Part shown: piece by piece, positions 34,844 to 49,100 of the stretch
Layout: each line of letters begins with the position of its first letter
Position numbering within the stretch: position 1 is the first letter of the stretch
Assembly (NCBI RefSeq): GCF_000715075.1
Contig: NC_134082.1
Span: 188,035,948 to 188,099,947 of the forward strand
Direction of reading: 5' to 3'
From: Nicotiana tabacum
Lineage: Eukaryota > Streptophyta > Magnoliopsida > Solanales > Solanaceae
DNA: 64,000 bases
Translations under genes and position numbers: made by a program
The notes under the pieces: generated by a model
The model's database searches: none
Seen by the model: only the letters and a program-made list of their open reading frames with translations
Told to the model about the DNA's origin: nothing

Positions 34844-34870
34844 AGAGAAGAGAAGAGAAGAGAAGAGAGA
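34844..34870. repeat. GAGAA microsatellite
   Basis: Five or so repeats of AGAGA/GAGAA (AAGAGAAGAGAAGAGAAGAG). Confidence 0.85.
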
Positions 34871-34930
34871 AGGTAAGTCGAAACCAGGGAAATATTCTCC
34901 ACCTTTAAGGCGATAGCACTAATACATTTA

Positions 34931-35600
34931 GGGATCGTTTGGTAGGATGCATTAGATAAGTTAATGGATGCATTGGCTTTGTGTATTAATAATATATTGT
35001 TTGGTAGACATTTTGAATCTATGCATTAGTTATGCAAGCATTAGTTATACATCCTGTTTGGTATTATCCTATGCATAACTAATGCATAGAAAATAATGGT
35101 ATTAGCAATGCAATGGGTTTTAATGCATGCATTAGCTTAGTTAAAGACAAAATTATCCTTCAAAATTTATGCTTGTTTAAAATATGTTAGTTAGTATATT
35201 AATGCAAGTTCAAAATAATCCAAATAGTGAGAAATAAAATTATATCCCTAGTAAATGAATAAATACTTAGCATATTTCCTTATTTATAAATAAATATTTT
35301 ATTTTATTTTACAATATAAGTAGACAAATAAAATAATTTTTTAAAAATTTTTCATATAAAAATATTTCTCAACATATGTTTCTTTTAAAAAGTTAGAGTG
35401 TGGACTAGTTTTGAGGGCATTTTTGTAAACAAATAATTCTTTTAGAAATTATGCAATACTTTAATATATCAAACCAAACAATGGATAAGAAATATGTCAG
35501 CATAACTAATACCAGCATAACTAATGCAAGCATAACTAATATCAGCATTACTAATGCATCCTATTCAGCATTATTCTTATGCACCCTACCAAACGACCCC
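34931..35600. mobile_element. 670-bp MITE with TTA flanks (Tourist/Harbinger-like)
   Basis: The left end GGGATCGTTTGGTAGGATGC and right end GCACCCTACCAAACGACCCC are inverted repeats with a few mismatches, directly flanked by TTA on both sides (34928-34930, 35601-35603). A 3-bp TTA/TAA duplication is typical of PIF/Harbinger MITEs. Inside, short repeats of GCATAACTAATGCA-type sequence occur near both ends. No ORF of note. Confidence 0.75.
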
Positions 35601-35603
35601 TTA

Positions 35604-35997
35604 GAGAGTGTTTGGCTAAACTTATAAGTTGTCAAACTGGCTTATAAGCACTTTTTGGCTTATCTACGCATTTGGTAAAATTAAAAGTACTTATAAGTTA
35701 AGTGCTTATAAGCCAAAAATAAGCCAAAAGTCATAAGTTGGTCTCTCCCAACTTATCAAATTTCAGCTTATAAGCACTTTAGGTTTGACCAAAATATTTA
35801 TTATTCTATCCCTAAAATACTTCTTTTTAAAACAAAACTCTTCGTAAACCCGGTTCTTCAGCTGCTTATTATTAATTTCAGCACTTTTATCCAAACACGT
35901 AACTGCTTATTTTTTAAATCAGCTTCAGCACTTAAAAGTACTTTTCAGCACCTAATACTTATCAGCTACTATAAATCAGCTAAGCAAAACGGGCTCT
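35604..35997. mobile_element. Second MITE directly adjoining the first (hAT-like)
   Basis: The left end AGAGAGTGTTTGGCTAAACT and right end AGCTAAGCAAAACGGGCTCT are imperfect inverted repeats of the GAGCCCGTTTGG type seen in many Solanaceae MITEs. The interior is dominated by TTATAAGCACTT and AGCTTATAAGC motifs. No clear target duplication is seen because the left flank is the neighbouring MITE. Confidence 0.6.
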
Positions 35998-37114
35998 AAA
36001 ATCGTCTCATTTAGTTATTTTTAGATGTATTGCATGCCATATCCATATTGACATGATATTGCAAGGAGACCCCCCTTATTCTTTCTCTAATTCACATACC
36101 TTTTAAATATTGGAGGAAATCCCGTATTTGAAATTTTCATTCTACCTTACAATGCATGCCAATTTAAAAAAATGGATCCTAATCTTGGAATAACGTTGGA
36201 AAAGAGAAAAAGAGAGTTAAACTGGACGCAAACAACAATACTCTCAGCGTTTCATCACCCTACATATGATATAAGATATAGAAACGCCGTTAAGAGTCCA
36301 TTCTTCAAATTAGCCCTCTAATTTACCCATTATTCATGTTGGCTGTGCTCTTCGCAATTAAGCACGAACAAAATGTTTGTAATAATAAGAAATAAGGTTA
36401 ACGTTTATGGCTCCAACCTTTATATAAGTTGGGTTGTTGGATAGGGGATCCTCATAGTTGGCTGAACCAAAAGCCAGGAGGTATTAAGTCAAATCGATCT
36501 TCTCCAACGAACAATAAGGCTCTAATCAGTCTACAGTTAATCAGTCTATTTTTCTACTCGTTTTTAGCATCATCAAAATAGATTTCCCTGTCACCTTTGG
36601 GAACCATGACTTCACCCATAGCAAGCCAAAGTTGGCCACACATGCTTAGACAACCCCAAATCCTCGAATCCGTATCAGGGCTAATAAGCCTACGGTCATA
36701 GACATAATAGAATGCCTGTTCTCGAGATGGAAGGAAAACCAAAATAACTCGTGCCATTGTTGGCATTAAGCAACTTCCCAAGCGCAAAGTCAGTCCATGA
36801 GCCTTTCTATCCAAAACTTGTGACATTTCCAGAGGCACCAACAAAATAAAAAAAGAAACAAGCACTTTTCACACAAAGATTGAACACTCCAAAACCCTTC
36901 CGGCCATTTATAATAATATGCAAAGCACCTCGCACCCATTAAAAAAGTAACCTGTGCGGAGAGGTTGCATCACTTACTACACCTACCTATGTACAACTCT
37001 GGAAATGCATGATACCTGTAAAGCCTAAATATACATGTTACCACTATGCTGCAATAGCACCTCTGATTTCTTATATAGCACAAGCTAATATTAGGTGCTG
37101 GATGGAGGAGTATC
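35998..37114. other. 3' flank of the VAL-type gene
   Basis: Includes the 3' UTR of the minus-strand repressor gene (just below 37115). A minus-strand open frame at 36865-36554 (103 codons, with FLPSREQAFYYVYDRRLISP and GCLSMCGQLWLAMGEVMVPK) is not recognised. It has no clear start context or partner and may be chance or a gene fragment. Confidence 0.45.
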
Positions 37115-40100
37115 CTACTGGTCATTAGGTGCCAAAGATGCAGCCGTGCCTATAGATAAAGGCCTATTATGGTCTACATCAGTTTGATTAGTACCACCAA
37201 CAATAACACAATTATTCGGATTTGTCTCTCCAGTACCATCTCCATTTTCATGATTACCCGTGAAACTTCCATTCTCACAATGCCTGACATATTGCTCTGC
37301 AGCAACTTGGAGTATGCGCATTATGCTGCCAGAATCAGAGCCTGGTGAAAGCTCATCATCTCTCTCTGGTTTAGCATTCAGGTCAATTTCACCTTTAAAT
37401 GGCAAAGCAGAAGATTTCTTCTCATTAGGGTAATTGGGATCATCCGCATAACCCTCATTGTTCAGCTCTCCCCGCTGTGGGCTAAAATGCCCTGCGTCAT
37501 CATTAGATTCTTGAATGTCACCAGCATCAAGCAGTTGTCCAGCCAATTGTGGCTGCAGTTTTTGACAAGCAGCTTCTGCTTCTTTCTCTGATAACTTTTT
37601 TTCACGCTTCAGCATCAATGTTTTGAAACGACGCTTTACTGATTTACAGACGATACAATCACATGATTGCTTGTGCTTAGGACCTTTTCCACTTGGGGGC
37701 TGAATGCAGACAATGCAGGTACACCCAGGTCTATGACGTGGGTGCTTCGTCGTGGCCTGTGATGATGCTGGAAGAGTCTCTCCCTCGTCTAGAATAGCGA
37801 GATTAGCAAGTGCATCAAGCCCATCCAGAGCCTCAACGTCTGTTTCCTGTTTAGAAGCCTTCATTTTCTTGGCAGCTGCACAAAGATCATGTAATTTCAA
37901 CAAACCTGAAGGGCCCCCAATTGATTGATCAATATGAGGCAAAGACAGAAAGTATTGGCTCACTAGTGTAGAAATTTATGACCGACAGGGACCAAAACAC
38001 TCGCCTTTATTAATACGAGGCAGGAGGTCTCGCAGATGATCTGCAGTTAATTCTTGATCTGCCGAGCACACAGACCTAAAAAGCAGAAAAATCATAAGCC
38101 AAAACTTAATTGCAATTGAAAACTTGCATGAAATTCAGGTATTGACTAAACTATTTTGGAAATGAACTGACATTAGTTGATATCTACGTTAATGCAAAAG
38201 AAAGCCAGATGCCATTTGCAGAACAACAATCACAGAACATGGAAAACTGGGAGTTCTTAAATGATCAATACTCATATAATGCAGGACACTCAGTTGTAAA
38301 ATTCTAGCAAAGGTGCCAAGAACATATCATGAAGGTTGGTTCAAAGTCAACTTTTTTTAAAGAACAGAAAACAGGAGGTGACATGAGAAAAATGCTATAG
38401 AGTTGATTAAACGGACAAACTGCTGAGAGAAGAGAGGAGACCAACCAAACATAGAAAACCTCATCAATGGCGAATTCCAGATAGCAAGGTTAAGACGGCC
38501 TTCAGAACAAGGAAAGGATCAATTTGTGTCCAGATGACAATATATTCAACGATTTTCAATATCTACCATTTGAAGTCCATTTGATCACGAGTGATTCACC
38601 AGGGGTGTCAATGGCTCGGTTCGGCCAGTTATTTTAAGAAATTTATACCATACCAATTTTCGGTAACTCAATTGTATATAACCAAAATTAGACTTTTCGA
38701 AACCGTCATAATCAACTTGGTTTCTATATGGTACCGGTAAGGTTCTGTTAACTTTCAGTAATTTAGTTTTAAAACATCGCATAAGAGTCACGCTGTTATT
38801 AGGATGTCTCATTTGTTATGTATAAGATAATAGCAGGTTTTAATATATAACACATAAACTCAGCCACGCGGTGAGCACAAAGCGAACTATTCTTTCGCCT
38901 TTAACTAAAGAATATCATGTGCTCGCCGCAAATAGTGGCATACGCCAATTATTTTAAGAGGGATTCTGAAGGAGGATCCCGCTGTTAAAAAAAATACAAC
39001 ACATAAAATATAGAGTAAGGAAGAAATCTCTTCCAACATAAAACATAAAATATAGGGTAATACGCGAGATTTTGATTTACATGGCAGAGGTTGCATTACT
39101 GCAGGTTGTGCACTCCCAAACCAACAACAAATATTGTTCTATCTTAGAACAATTGATGAATTGTTAACCGAAAATTTGAAACTCAAAAGACATAAAGTCT
39201 AAATAACTAACAGGTAGCATCAGTACAATTTTTTGAAAAAATAGAATTGAGATTTGACCCAAATAGTACAAAGGATATAAAGGGGAAGGAAAAAAACGAA
39301 AAAATATTCCTTGGTAGTTTGTGAATGAAAATTTTGGATCAATTTAGTTTCAATAGTAGCAGCGTAGGATTGAGTTTTACATGTAGCTGTTTTCCTCTAG
39401 ATCCATCCCAAGGTCCAAGAATTTTTTTAAACTTAATATTATAAGTAATAGTATATTTTTTACAAATAAATTTATCGGTTCCGTCGGTTTTCAAAGAACC
39501 TCTGACATCCCTATGATTCGCCATTACAGAACATTCTCTTTTTATAACAAGCTGATTACTGGAGCTAGAGGTTGTGGACTTCCCGGGATTGCTTATTGCA
39601 ATCCTCTTCAGCGTTTACACTCACAAAATCATGCCTTGGGTAGTTCCTTCATATATTCTATTGTCATTTAAGAGCATATTGTAGATATAATAAAGAATTT
39701 CCATCATACCTCTCGGAGTCCCATGAGTTTTCTGAACAAGTCCATCTTGATGGAAGGAGAGCACTGTCAGGAACTTTTCGCCACTTGAAACAGTCCTCAC
39801 ATTGTACCCATTGTATTTTTTCACTGGATAGGATGAATAAAGCATCAGCATTCATTCATTCAATGCAATTTGATACATACCATGCAGAGCTAGTTGCATA
39901 TACAACTAATAGTCAGAGTTTAGCAGTTTACCCCAAATGATCCACAGAAGGGATTGCAGGCCTGCCAATAATTGGTGCATCCTGCTAAGAGGAACAAGTC
40001 AAGGATAAATAGGACAGGATTAATATCAGTAACAAATATTACAAGGACTACCAACACGAACTGACAAGTGGAGGGAAGATTGGACACATATTGCACGTTT

Positions 40101-43100
40101 CAGTATTAGCTACAAAATAATTGCTGAGTTTTTACAACCACTGAAAAGAAATGCCAACAATAACCTCTCAGAAAGAAATGAGGGTAAAATAAGCATTGAA
40201 GAATATTACTCAACCGAAACATCAACTAAGCAAATAATTTCATTATTGAAAACATAACTCGTTGCATAGTAAGAAGTATGTCATCACTAGATCCCATCTT
40301 GTTTTGGTGACATAATAAGTGTCTGCATACCTTGAGTTCCTTCCTTTTTTTCTGAAGTAGGAGTCCTCCTCAAAGTCCTCACACAAGCCAGTTTTAGATG
40401 GGCCAGCCAGAGAAGTGGGGCTCCGGAAAGCTCACACAGTAAAAATACTGATAGTACTCAATTGGAAGCAGCATTGCCTTGACATAATGATTTAGAAGCA
40501 ATGCAGATTTCAAAGTCCAATGAGAACAGAAGCAGAGGGGGATCCAGCATATAAGGTTTCCAGCACACAAGGTTTATTATGCTATATATGTGTATATAGA
40601 AGACACTTAAAACTTTCAAAAATAAGTATATCCATCAAGTGGTGCCCCTCGTGCTTTTAATTTGTGGTGCTATGGAAGATAAAGTATATTGGACTATATA
40701 TTGGCCTTTACCGGTTTACCCCCAATTTTTTGTATAAGGTAGGTGATTTTATCAATGTCGGTAAACTCCCACATCTAGCAGCATAGCACAAAGTAGAGAG
40801 CATACATAGAATATGGTTCTCAACAAAAGAGACACAATCTTCTATACAAACAAAGACTTAATGGGCGCACTAAAGTTAACAAAGAACAAGAGGCTATTTC
40901 TCAAATGTACAAAGTCATTTCCAACCCCACAAAACCTCTCCAACTTCTCTCCTTCAACAGGACCACACAAGGGGCTAGGAACGCAATATTGCTCAGATAT
41001 GCAGTACATCCTTCACAGGTCCAGCATCATTCATTGTACTCCGAACCAGTTCAATACTAACCATACAATCATGTTGCACCTGAAAATGCAACAGGATGGG
41101 ATCCCACGACTTCGCTCAAGCATCCACACATAAAGCACAATCTAACATATGTAATCCTCCTCCTTCTCAAGTTCTCAGCTGTCAGTATTGGCCCCTTGGA
41201 TCCAAACTGATAAGACTCTTTTAGGTGCCCCCCTCCCCCCATTTTCAATGTGATATACCCTATGCTTCCAATGCATACACTATTTCAATACTTTTCTTTT
41301 TTTTGGTGTGTGTTGTGTGGGTTGGGGTGGGTTGGGGGGAGTATTTCTTACGGAACCTTGGAAAGAAATATGTGATTCACATTTCCAGCAGGAAGTGATA
41401 GCTGCACATCTTCTGAATGGAAAAATCAAGAGAGTGCTTACAAACACCATAAAGCATGCATAACAAAGAAAACTGATCATCTATCCTAGTTATATGCAAA
41501 AGCACATAGCAACTTAGAATTTCAGATCTATAACCAGCAAGAATTGGTAGACAATAAACTGCTAAAAACCATGGTACCTCGTATTCTTCAAACTCACAGC
41601 CTTCTATCACGATTACTGTAGGAGCATCACTTGAAGGTGGACGCATCAACCCTTGGGCTTGCACCACTGTGACCTTCAGCTCTACTAAGTCCTCATTGTC
41701 AATCCTCAAGCGTTTGCTTTTTGAACCCAGGGTGCTACTCTTCCTCTTACAAGGAATAGAACGATTGTTTCCTAAAAATTCCATAGCCATATCATCGGAC
41801 AATTTAGTTTCAGCCCAGCCAATTGTTGAATCTGCTGGAGCAACATGAGTGGTTGATGAAAAGCCTTTTTTAGTAGAATTTGCCAGAACTTCTTCAGAGA
41901 ACTTGGTACTTTTAGTATTGACATTCCCATTTGTAACAACACCGTTACTGTTACTGCAAGCTTCACTTCCCTGTTAATAGAAGGACAAGTAAGAACAAAT
42001 GGAGGTCTGAATTCAACAGCTTTCCAAAAGAGACATGAGAAGCTCAGAATCTATACCCGATGAGCACCATGACTGAGACACATAAAAGTGTTGAAATCAG
42101 AAAGAAATTGCAGAAAGGATCCATATGGTTTATTATCCCTATTCTGACATGCTTTTCTTGTTAGCCAAGGTTTAATATTTTTAGCGTAGAGGTCTTAACT
42201 TTTGTTTCCAGATAATCTCAGAGCTTGTAAATTAAGACAGTACACCATGAGGAGGCGAAGAAGCTACTAATTAGGAATTGGCAAACCTGATCTGCTGTAA
42301 GAGTAGTTGAGGCCTTTCTGCACCCCATGACCAACTTTCCTTCTGGCTCTATCCTACTGAATGTTACTGATGGAAAAAACACACTCAGTCAGCAAGATGC
42401 CTCTAACACGCGGACAGAAATTAAGAAAAGTAAACGAATTTAAGGCCTACAGACAATTTCCTACTGATATCACAAGCCAAGAATGGCAGTTTAATAGTTA
42501 GCCACCCAAACAATCAAAATATCAAATAAGCCACTACGCTCTAACGACAAAAATCTTTCTCTTTCGTTAAGAGCAATCTTTCTCACCTTCCCCACCAGAT
42601 CCATCAAGGAAGATAAACTAGAAAATAATTAGTTGTAGAACAGATGAAATTACCTATGTCACCTGCTTGCAATTGCATCGACTGTATACAAGGAGTCACC
42701 CCTTCCAAGACATACATACGACTGTTATTATTAGGCCAAAATCTGAACTGAAACATCCATTCCTTCCCTTTCAGATCTTGCACCTTGAGAGGCAGCCCTT
42801 CTGGATTAGAAATTGGTGGAAAATAGGCCTTCATCAAAGAAAAACTTTGTCAGAACAGGAAAAGAATGTGATACCTTTCAGTTAAAAGGGAGAAAATATG
42901 CATAGATTAATCAATTACGCAATAATCCTCAACGAATTTGATCGGTGAATTTTTTTCTCAACCAGCTTACGAATGGAGAAAGCAAGAACTTCAGCAAAGA
43001 ATTGGTACTAGGAGACAATATCAAAAGCTATATACCGTGAACAGAAATAATGAAATAGATTTATCAAAGACGAGCAAATCCTATACCACCCCTGGCCCAA

Positions 43101-46100
43101 AGTAGTTAGAATTATTTTCTAGTTCACTTGTGTGCCTTTACCCCTTAGGGAAAGGCATGCGCACAGGAGCCCTTCCTAGATTACAGAGACACACGCAACT
43201 CACTCGATGTACTTTCACTACCACACCCTTCCTACAAAACAAAAGCAACCATTAAGGCATTTGGATATACACTTATTTGCAAATACAGAAATATTATTTG
43301 CAAATCAATGTTTTCCAATTTTGTTCATTATTTCAACTTCAACTTGAAATAAGAATCTGAAGTCGAAAAACTGCTGAGTATTTCAGGTGATATATAGGTT
43401 GTTTTTTGCTCACAAAACTTCTACTTCTCTCTAAGTGAAATTCATGTCCAAACACAAATTTAACTTCCAAATACACTTTTTCAGCTTCATATACAAATTT
43501 TTTTAAATTCACCCAAATATTGTCCAAACAGGAAGTCATTTGATAGAACACTTGTATTTTCTAATCCCTATTGAATACAAAATTTTTCTTAGATATTCTA
43601 ATGTTTCAATAACCAAGTTTTTTCTTGGATTTGTTGAATCTGGAAGGAATAACAGATCTGGAAAGAAAAAAGAGTAGAGCAAAGGAGCTCACCTCAGCAC
43701 ATTTCTTCGGCAATACTAACCGTCCTATCCTGCCAGCGTCACTAGCACTTAGCATCTTTTCAAACAAAGGAGTAATTACAGAATTTGAGCTAAAGCATTG
43801 TCAAGATTGTAAACAATTAGCTGACTTGCACCCAGCCACTTGGCGAATAAACATATCCATGTAATTTTGGCAAACGAGCATTGCACCAGATGCATTAGCT
43901 ATCAGCAAAGACGCAGTGCATCCCAAACGAATTTTATATTGTACAACCATGCATAATATAACCACAGGAAATTATTTCATTAAGACATCTCCATTAGTTC
44001 AAAAGGTCCTTTAAAAACAAAGGATACTCTCCAGATATTTGTTGTAGTTCTTCATCCGTTATGCGAGGCCAGTAACGAGGAAGTAAATGATGCTTTCCTC
44101 TCCCATCTACACGGGTTTTCGAATTGCGGACTTGAGTCTCTCCAGCGTAATCCACTGTAGCATGACCACCAAGCTGCTTCCCCAATGGAGTCGAAAGTGT
44201 GGTTTGTTGTTGGAGACTAATAGACACCTTACTGTGATCAGTTGGTTCATTTTTGCAAGAAGAACCGATAGTCAAAGAAAAACTGGGAGCAGAAAGATCA
44301 TTCTTTGCATAAGATAATTGTGGTGGACCACTTATACAAGACTTAGGGGGCTCCTCATGATTAAGACCTGTAAGACAATGGTTACTCCATATTAGAACAG
44401 CCTAAACCTGTAATTATCACTGTAGTAGAACATCTTAGATATGAGTAAACCAAGAGCATTTCCAGTTTTTAAAAAAAAATCTATGTGGTAAGTGAATATC
44501 AGTACCAGCATATCCATTTTCAAGTGTTCCTGGTACACCAATCTTCAGCTTTCCATTCATCAACTTTTCACAAGAGTCCTTCCTGCTGTTGTCGGAGGAC
44601 AAGGCAGACGGTCTCTCACCAAGACAAAGTCTGTCGACGCTGCCTGTGGCATCAAGAAAGGGTGTCCTGGGCTGCAACTCATTTTGAATGGCGGAACCAT
44701 TAAATAAACTTGGTGCTTGTCTCCATGGAACAGGACCAGAACCAGCTATTGGATTCCAATTATTGACGTCTTTAATTCTTTCAGGCTGCAGAGGATGGAA
44801 AAGTGAAGGTGGAGGCCAGGCAGGATTTGGGGTCTGATCAAATATGAATATGAAGTCAAAATTAAGAAAACAATTTTACTTAATGACAATATGTGATGAA
44901 AACAAAAAAACTCTTATGCATACACACAAATCAAGCCAATGATACTATTAAAATTAGGAAATATTCTAAAATAAAATTAAAAAAAGTAAAAATGAAGAGC
45001 ATTTCACAATGTCGACAGTATCATTGGAAAGGTTCTAAATAAGAGTTTTTTAAAGTGCACCACATTTTGTTTAAGAGGTTATCTAATATGGATACACAAT
45101 CTTCTTTTTTCCTTTCTATTCTTTTTCTTTTCCTATTTTTTGTTTGTGCAGGAGGAGGGGTGCATTTTTTGCTTTGATATTGTTCATCCGGTCAGTGTAA
45201 GCAATTTCAATGGGGCAAAACATGAAAGTGAGAAAATTACCGATACATAAACTGTCAATTATAGAAAAGAATTCCCCAAGATCACAAGGAAACACTCTTA
45301 GATAGGGCCATCACTCACCTTCCTATTTACCTTGACCATAGCTAGCATATTAGTGGCTCAGCTGTATAACTTACACGAGGCCTAGGATGGAAAAATACCA
45401 ATTCAGTAAGCTCATTCTAGGTACACAAACAACTTCAACTAAGAGATCAAAGTGTAACATCTGGAGGACCAGGCTTAGCTCCACCCTGTGAAAGGATAGG
45501 TCAAATGGCAGCAATGACCTGGGTAATTGGAAGCAGAAAAATAAATTCACCCTAATGCAACATACTTGTATTTTTCTTCGACCACTTCATCTTAGCCAAA
45601 AGGCCGAGAAAGGAATTATTTGACCCCTTCCTCAAACTTCCAAAACAACTAAAATATTTACCAGAAGCATTTGCTGGGGAGCTGGGGACAGAAAGGCAAG
45701 TACAAGGAGGAGCTCCAAAAAAAAAAAAAATCTTTGATCGGTATAAAGAGGAGCTCCATATTGTTGTTGGTCAGTATTGTGAGGATGACATTGTCATTAG
45801 AGCTTTATTAAGTTCCAGCGCGAGCATCAGTGATTTCCATCAGCAGCATCAGCATGAATAATAAGCATCAACATAGTCATCAAAAGATTTTCTTTTTTTT
45901 TTTGATAAAGTAAATTGTATTAATCCAATAGAAAGGGAAAATTCCCTTTTAACAGAGTTACACAGAAAAATAGAGAATTTACATCAGAACATGATTCTCT
46001 ACAAAAGACGCCCAAAGGTCCACACAAGTGGGGCTACATGAGTACACCAATAAGCAAGCAAAGATAAAAGACTATTACTAATATTTGAAAAAGGTAATTC

Positions 46101-49100
46101 AATTCCTTCAAAAACTCTCCTATTTCGCTCCCTCCAAACTATCCACATGAGAGCTAGCGGTGCGAACTTCCACGCCTTTTGTTTTCTTCGCCTGCGTAGA
46201 CCTGCCCGGCTCTGTAGCATTTCCTTAACAGTGCTTGGCATCACCCATTGGACACCAAAAAGATGTAATATAACCCTCCACAAGGCCGAGGAGACACGGC
46301 AGTGCAACAAAAGATGATCCAGTTCTTCCCCTGCGCTTTTGCACATGTAGCACCAACTCACAAGTGTAATTCCTCGCTTGCGGAGATTTTCTGCTGTCAA
46401 GATCACACCCCACGCTGCTAACCATGCAAAAAAAACACCTTCGTGGGCGCTTTAGGGATCCATATAGATGAGTAAGGAAAAGTGGTCTCCTCCCTCACAA
46501 GCAAACTCTGGTAGAAAGACTTGACGGTGAACAAACCATCAGCACGCAACCCCCATCTCCGAGAATCACTAGATTGGTGGTGCGTGCCTTGCCCGTATAG
46601 TAGTGCCAATAGGTCTTGGAGTTCCTCAATCTCCCAATCTTGCATGTTCCTTCTAAAAGATAGGAACCACACTACCACCCCTTCATGCTCCATGCGAATC
46701 TGTTGAACTGTCATTTCCTTCTGGTTTGCGACACTGAAGACGTTAGGGAAAGAGGCCCTCAGAGTATTCTCTCCACACCACCTTTGATACCACAGCGATA
46801 TATTCTCCTTCCATCGCCCATTCTGTAAGTTATGTTTGCATTGAATGCTTCTCAATTCTTCATAATGCTCATCCACATGCCGCATCCGAAAGGCGCTGTG
46901 ATTGCCTTGGTCCCCCAACCCCCTACTGTGGAATCGTACTTTTCTACTGCTACCTCTCTCCATAGAGCATTTTCTTCTACCCCGAATCTCCACATTCACT
47001 TTCCCAGCAATGCTCTGTTAAATATCCGGAGGTCTTTTACTCCAAGTCCACCCCACTTCTTTGGGGTGGTTACTGTCTCCCAATTCACTAGATGAAACTT
47101 TCTAGTGCCATCTGCCGCATCACAGAGAAAGTTCCTTTGTAGTCGCTCCAGTTTTTCTATGATGTTCGCAGGGGCTTGCAACAGCGACAAGTAGTAGGTG
47201 GGGGATACTCGATAAAGCACTTCCTTACCTTCTTTTGACAAATACTATTTCTGCCAGCCTGCTAATTTTTTCTCCACTCTTTCGATCACTGGAGTCCAAA
47301 CTGCAGTATCTTTGTACGAGGATCCTAAGGGAAGTCACAGGTAAGTAGTGGGAAGGGAGCCCACCTTGCAACCGAGAACATAGGACAGAGAATCGATGTT
47401 AGCAACCTCACCCACCGGGAAAATCTCGCACTTGCCGAGGTTGATTTTGAGTCCGGATACAATCTGGAATCATCTGCTTCAAATTTGTCAATTAATCCAT
47501 ATTGGCATCACAGAAAACCAGAGTATCATCGGCAAAAAGCAAATGAGATACTCTTCGGTCGCTGATAGCTCCAATTGGAGCTGAGAATCCTATCAAAAAC
47601 CACATGCCGCCGCACGATCCATCATTCTGCTCAGAGCATCCATCACTAGAATGAATAACTTTGGGGATAGGGGATCGCCTTGTCTGAGTCCCCTGGAGCT
47701 GCCAAAGAAACCGCACGGGCTACCATTTACCAGGAGTGAGAATCTGACTGAGGAAATGCAGAACTTTTATCCATCCCCTCCATCTTGCCCCAAAACCCAT
47801 CCGCATCATGATGAAATCCAGAAAATCCCAATTGACATGGTAAAATGTCTTTCTCAAGATCCAGCTTGCATAGTAATCCATGTTCTCTATTTTCCTTCTG
47901 GAGTCCACAAGTTCATTCGCCGCCAAGGCGGCATCCAGGATCTGCCTACCTTCCACAAACGCGCTCTGCGGTGACGAGACAGTCACATCAAGGACCTTCT
48001 TTAGTCTGTTGGATAGCACTTTAGATATAATCTTGTAAGTGCTCCCTACAAGACTAATAGGCCTGTAATCTCTAGATAAAGGATGAGCCTTCTTTTTTAG
48101 GCACAATGGTAATAAAAGAAGCATTGATACTTCGCTCGAAAATACCATTCTCGTGGAAGTATTCAATGGCTTCCCAATATATTTGGAAGAAAGCCATCGA
48201 GAAACCATCAGGCCCAGGTGCCTTATCACCAGCACAACTTGATACAGCATTGTGAACCTCCTCCTCATCGAAACCCCTCTCTAGCCATTCACTGTCTCCC
48301 TCCCCTATGTGACTGAAATCTAGCCCGCCCAAAGTAGGCCTCCAGCTTTCTTCTTCTTTGTACAAATTCTCATGAAACCCCACTATCACCTCTTTTCCCT
48401 CCTCATCTCCCTCAACCCTCACCCCATCCACATCTAAAGAATTAATGTAGTTTCTCCTTCGATTTGAGACCGCAACCCTATGGAAAAACTTAGTGTTTGA
48501 ATCCCTCTCCGTTAACCAGAGTGCCATCGATTTTTGCCGCCAACTAGTCTCCTGAGCTATTGCTAAATCGACTATTTCCCTCTTGACCTCCCTCAATCTC
48601 ACTTTCTCGGCATCTTCTAACACCCTCGCCCCTTCCCCTCTCTCTAATTCCCCCAATTCATGCATGAGCTCCCTCATTCTAACCTCTACCCTCCCAAAGA
48701 CCTCCTTATTCCACCTAATGATGTCTTCCTTGAGCAGCTATAGTTTCTTTGAAAGATGGAATGAAGGTGTTCCTGTTACGCTGTAGCTTGTCCACCATTC
48801 TCTCACTTTGTCGCAAAAACCTGGCACTTTCAACCACATGTTTTCGAAAAGGAAAGGAGCACGCACCCCTCTCCCTCTGCAACCATCTAGCATAATTGGC
48901 ATATGATCCGAAGTCAGCCTTGGTAAAGGAAACTAAAGTGCATGTGGAACCAGCTCATCCCAGGATGTCGAAATCAGAAATCTATCAAGTCTAGACCTTG
49001 AATTTGACTCCTCCGCCCTGGCCCAAGTGAATCTTTCCCCTGACAGAGGAAGATCAATGAGAAAGTGATCATTAATAAAGTCAGAAAACTCCTCCATGGC

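Noticed and set aside
36554..36865. 103-codon minus-strand open frame just downstream of the VAL-type gene
   Set aside because: Fairly balanced composition, but no domain, promoter or homologue that I can name; kept only as a note in the 3' flank.
38595..38820. Part of a GGGGTGTCAATGG-type MITE in VAL intron 11
   Set aside because: Only one end is recognisable, so boundaries could not be supported.
43251..43560. Possible MITE in VAL intron 6
   Set aside because: GCATTTGGATATAC and TGTCCAAAC words recall hAT MITEs, but I found no matching pair of ends or target duplication; the region also borders exon 6.
47720..48268. A separate host reverse transcriptase-like gene in the VAL intron
   Set aside because: It is one frame of the intronic L1, inside a unit bounded by an exact target duplication and an A tail.
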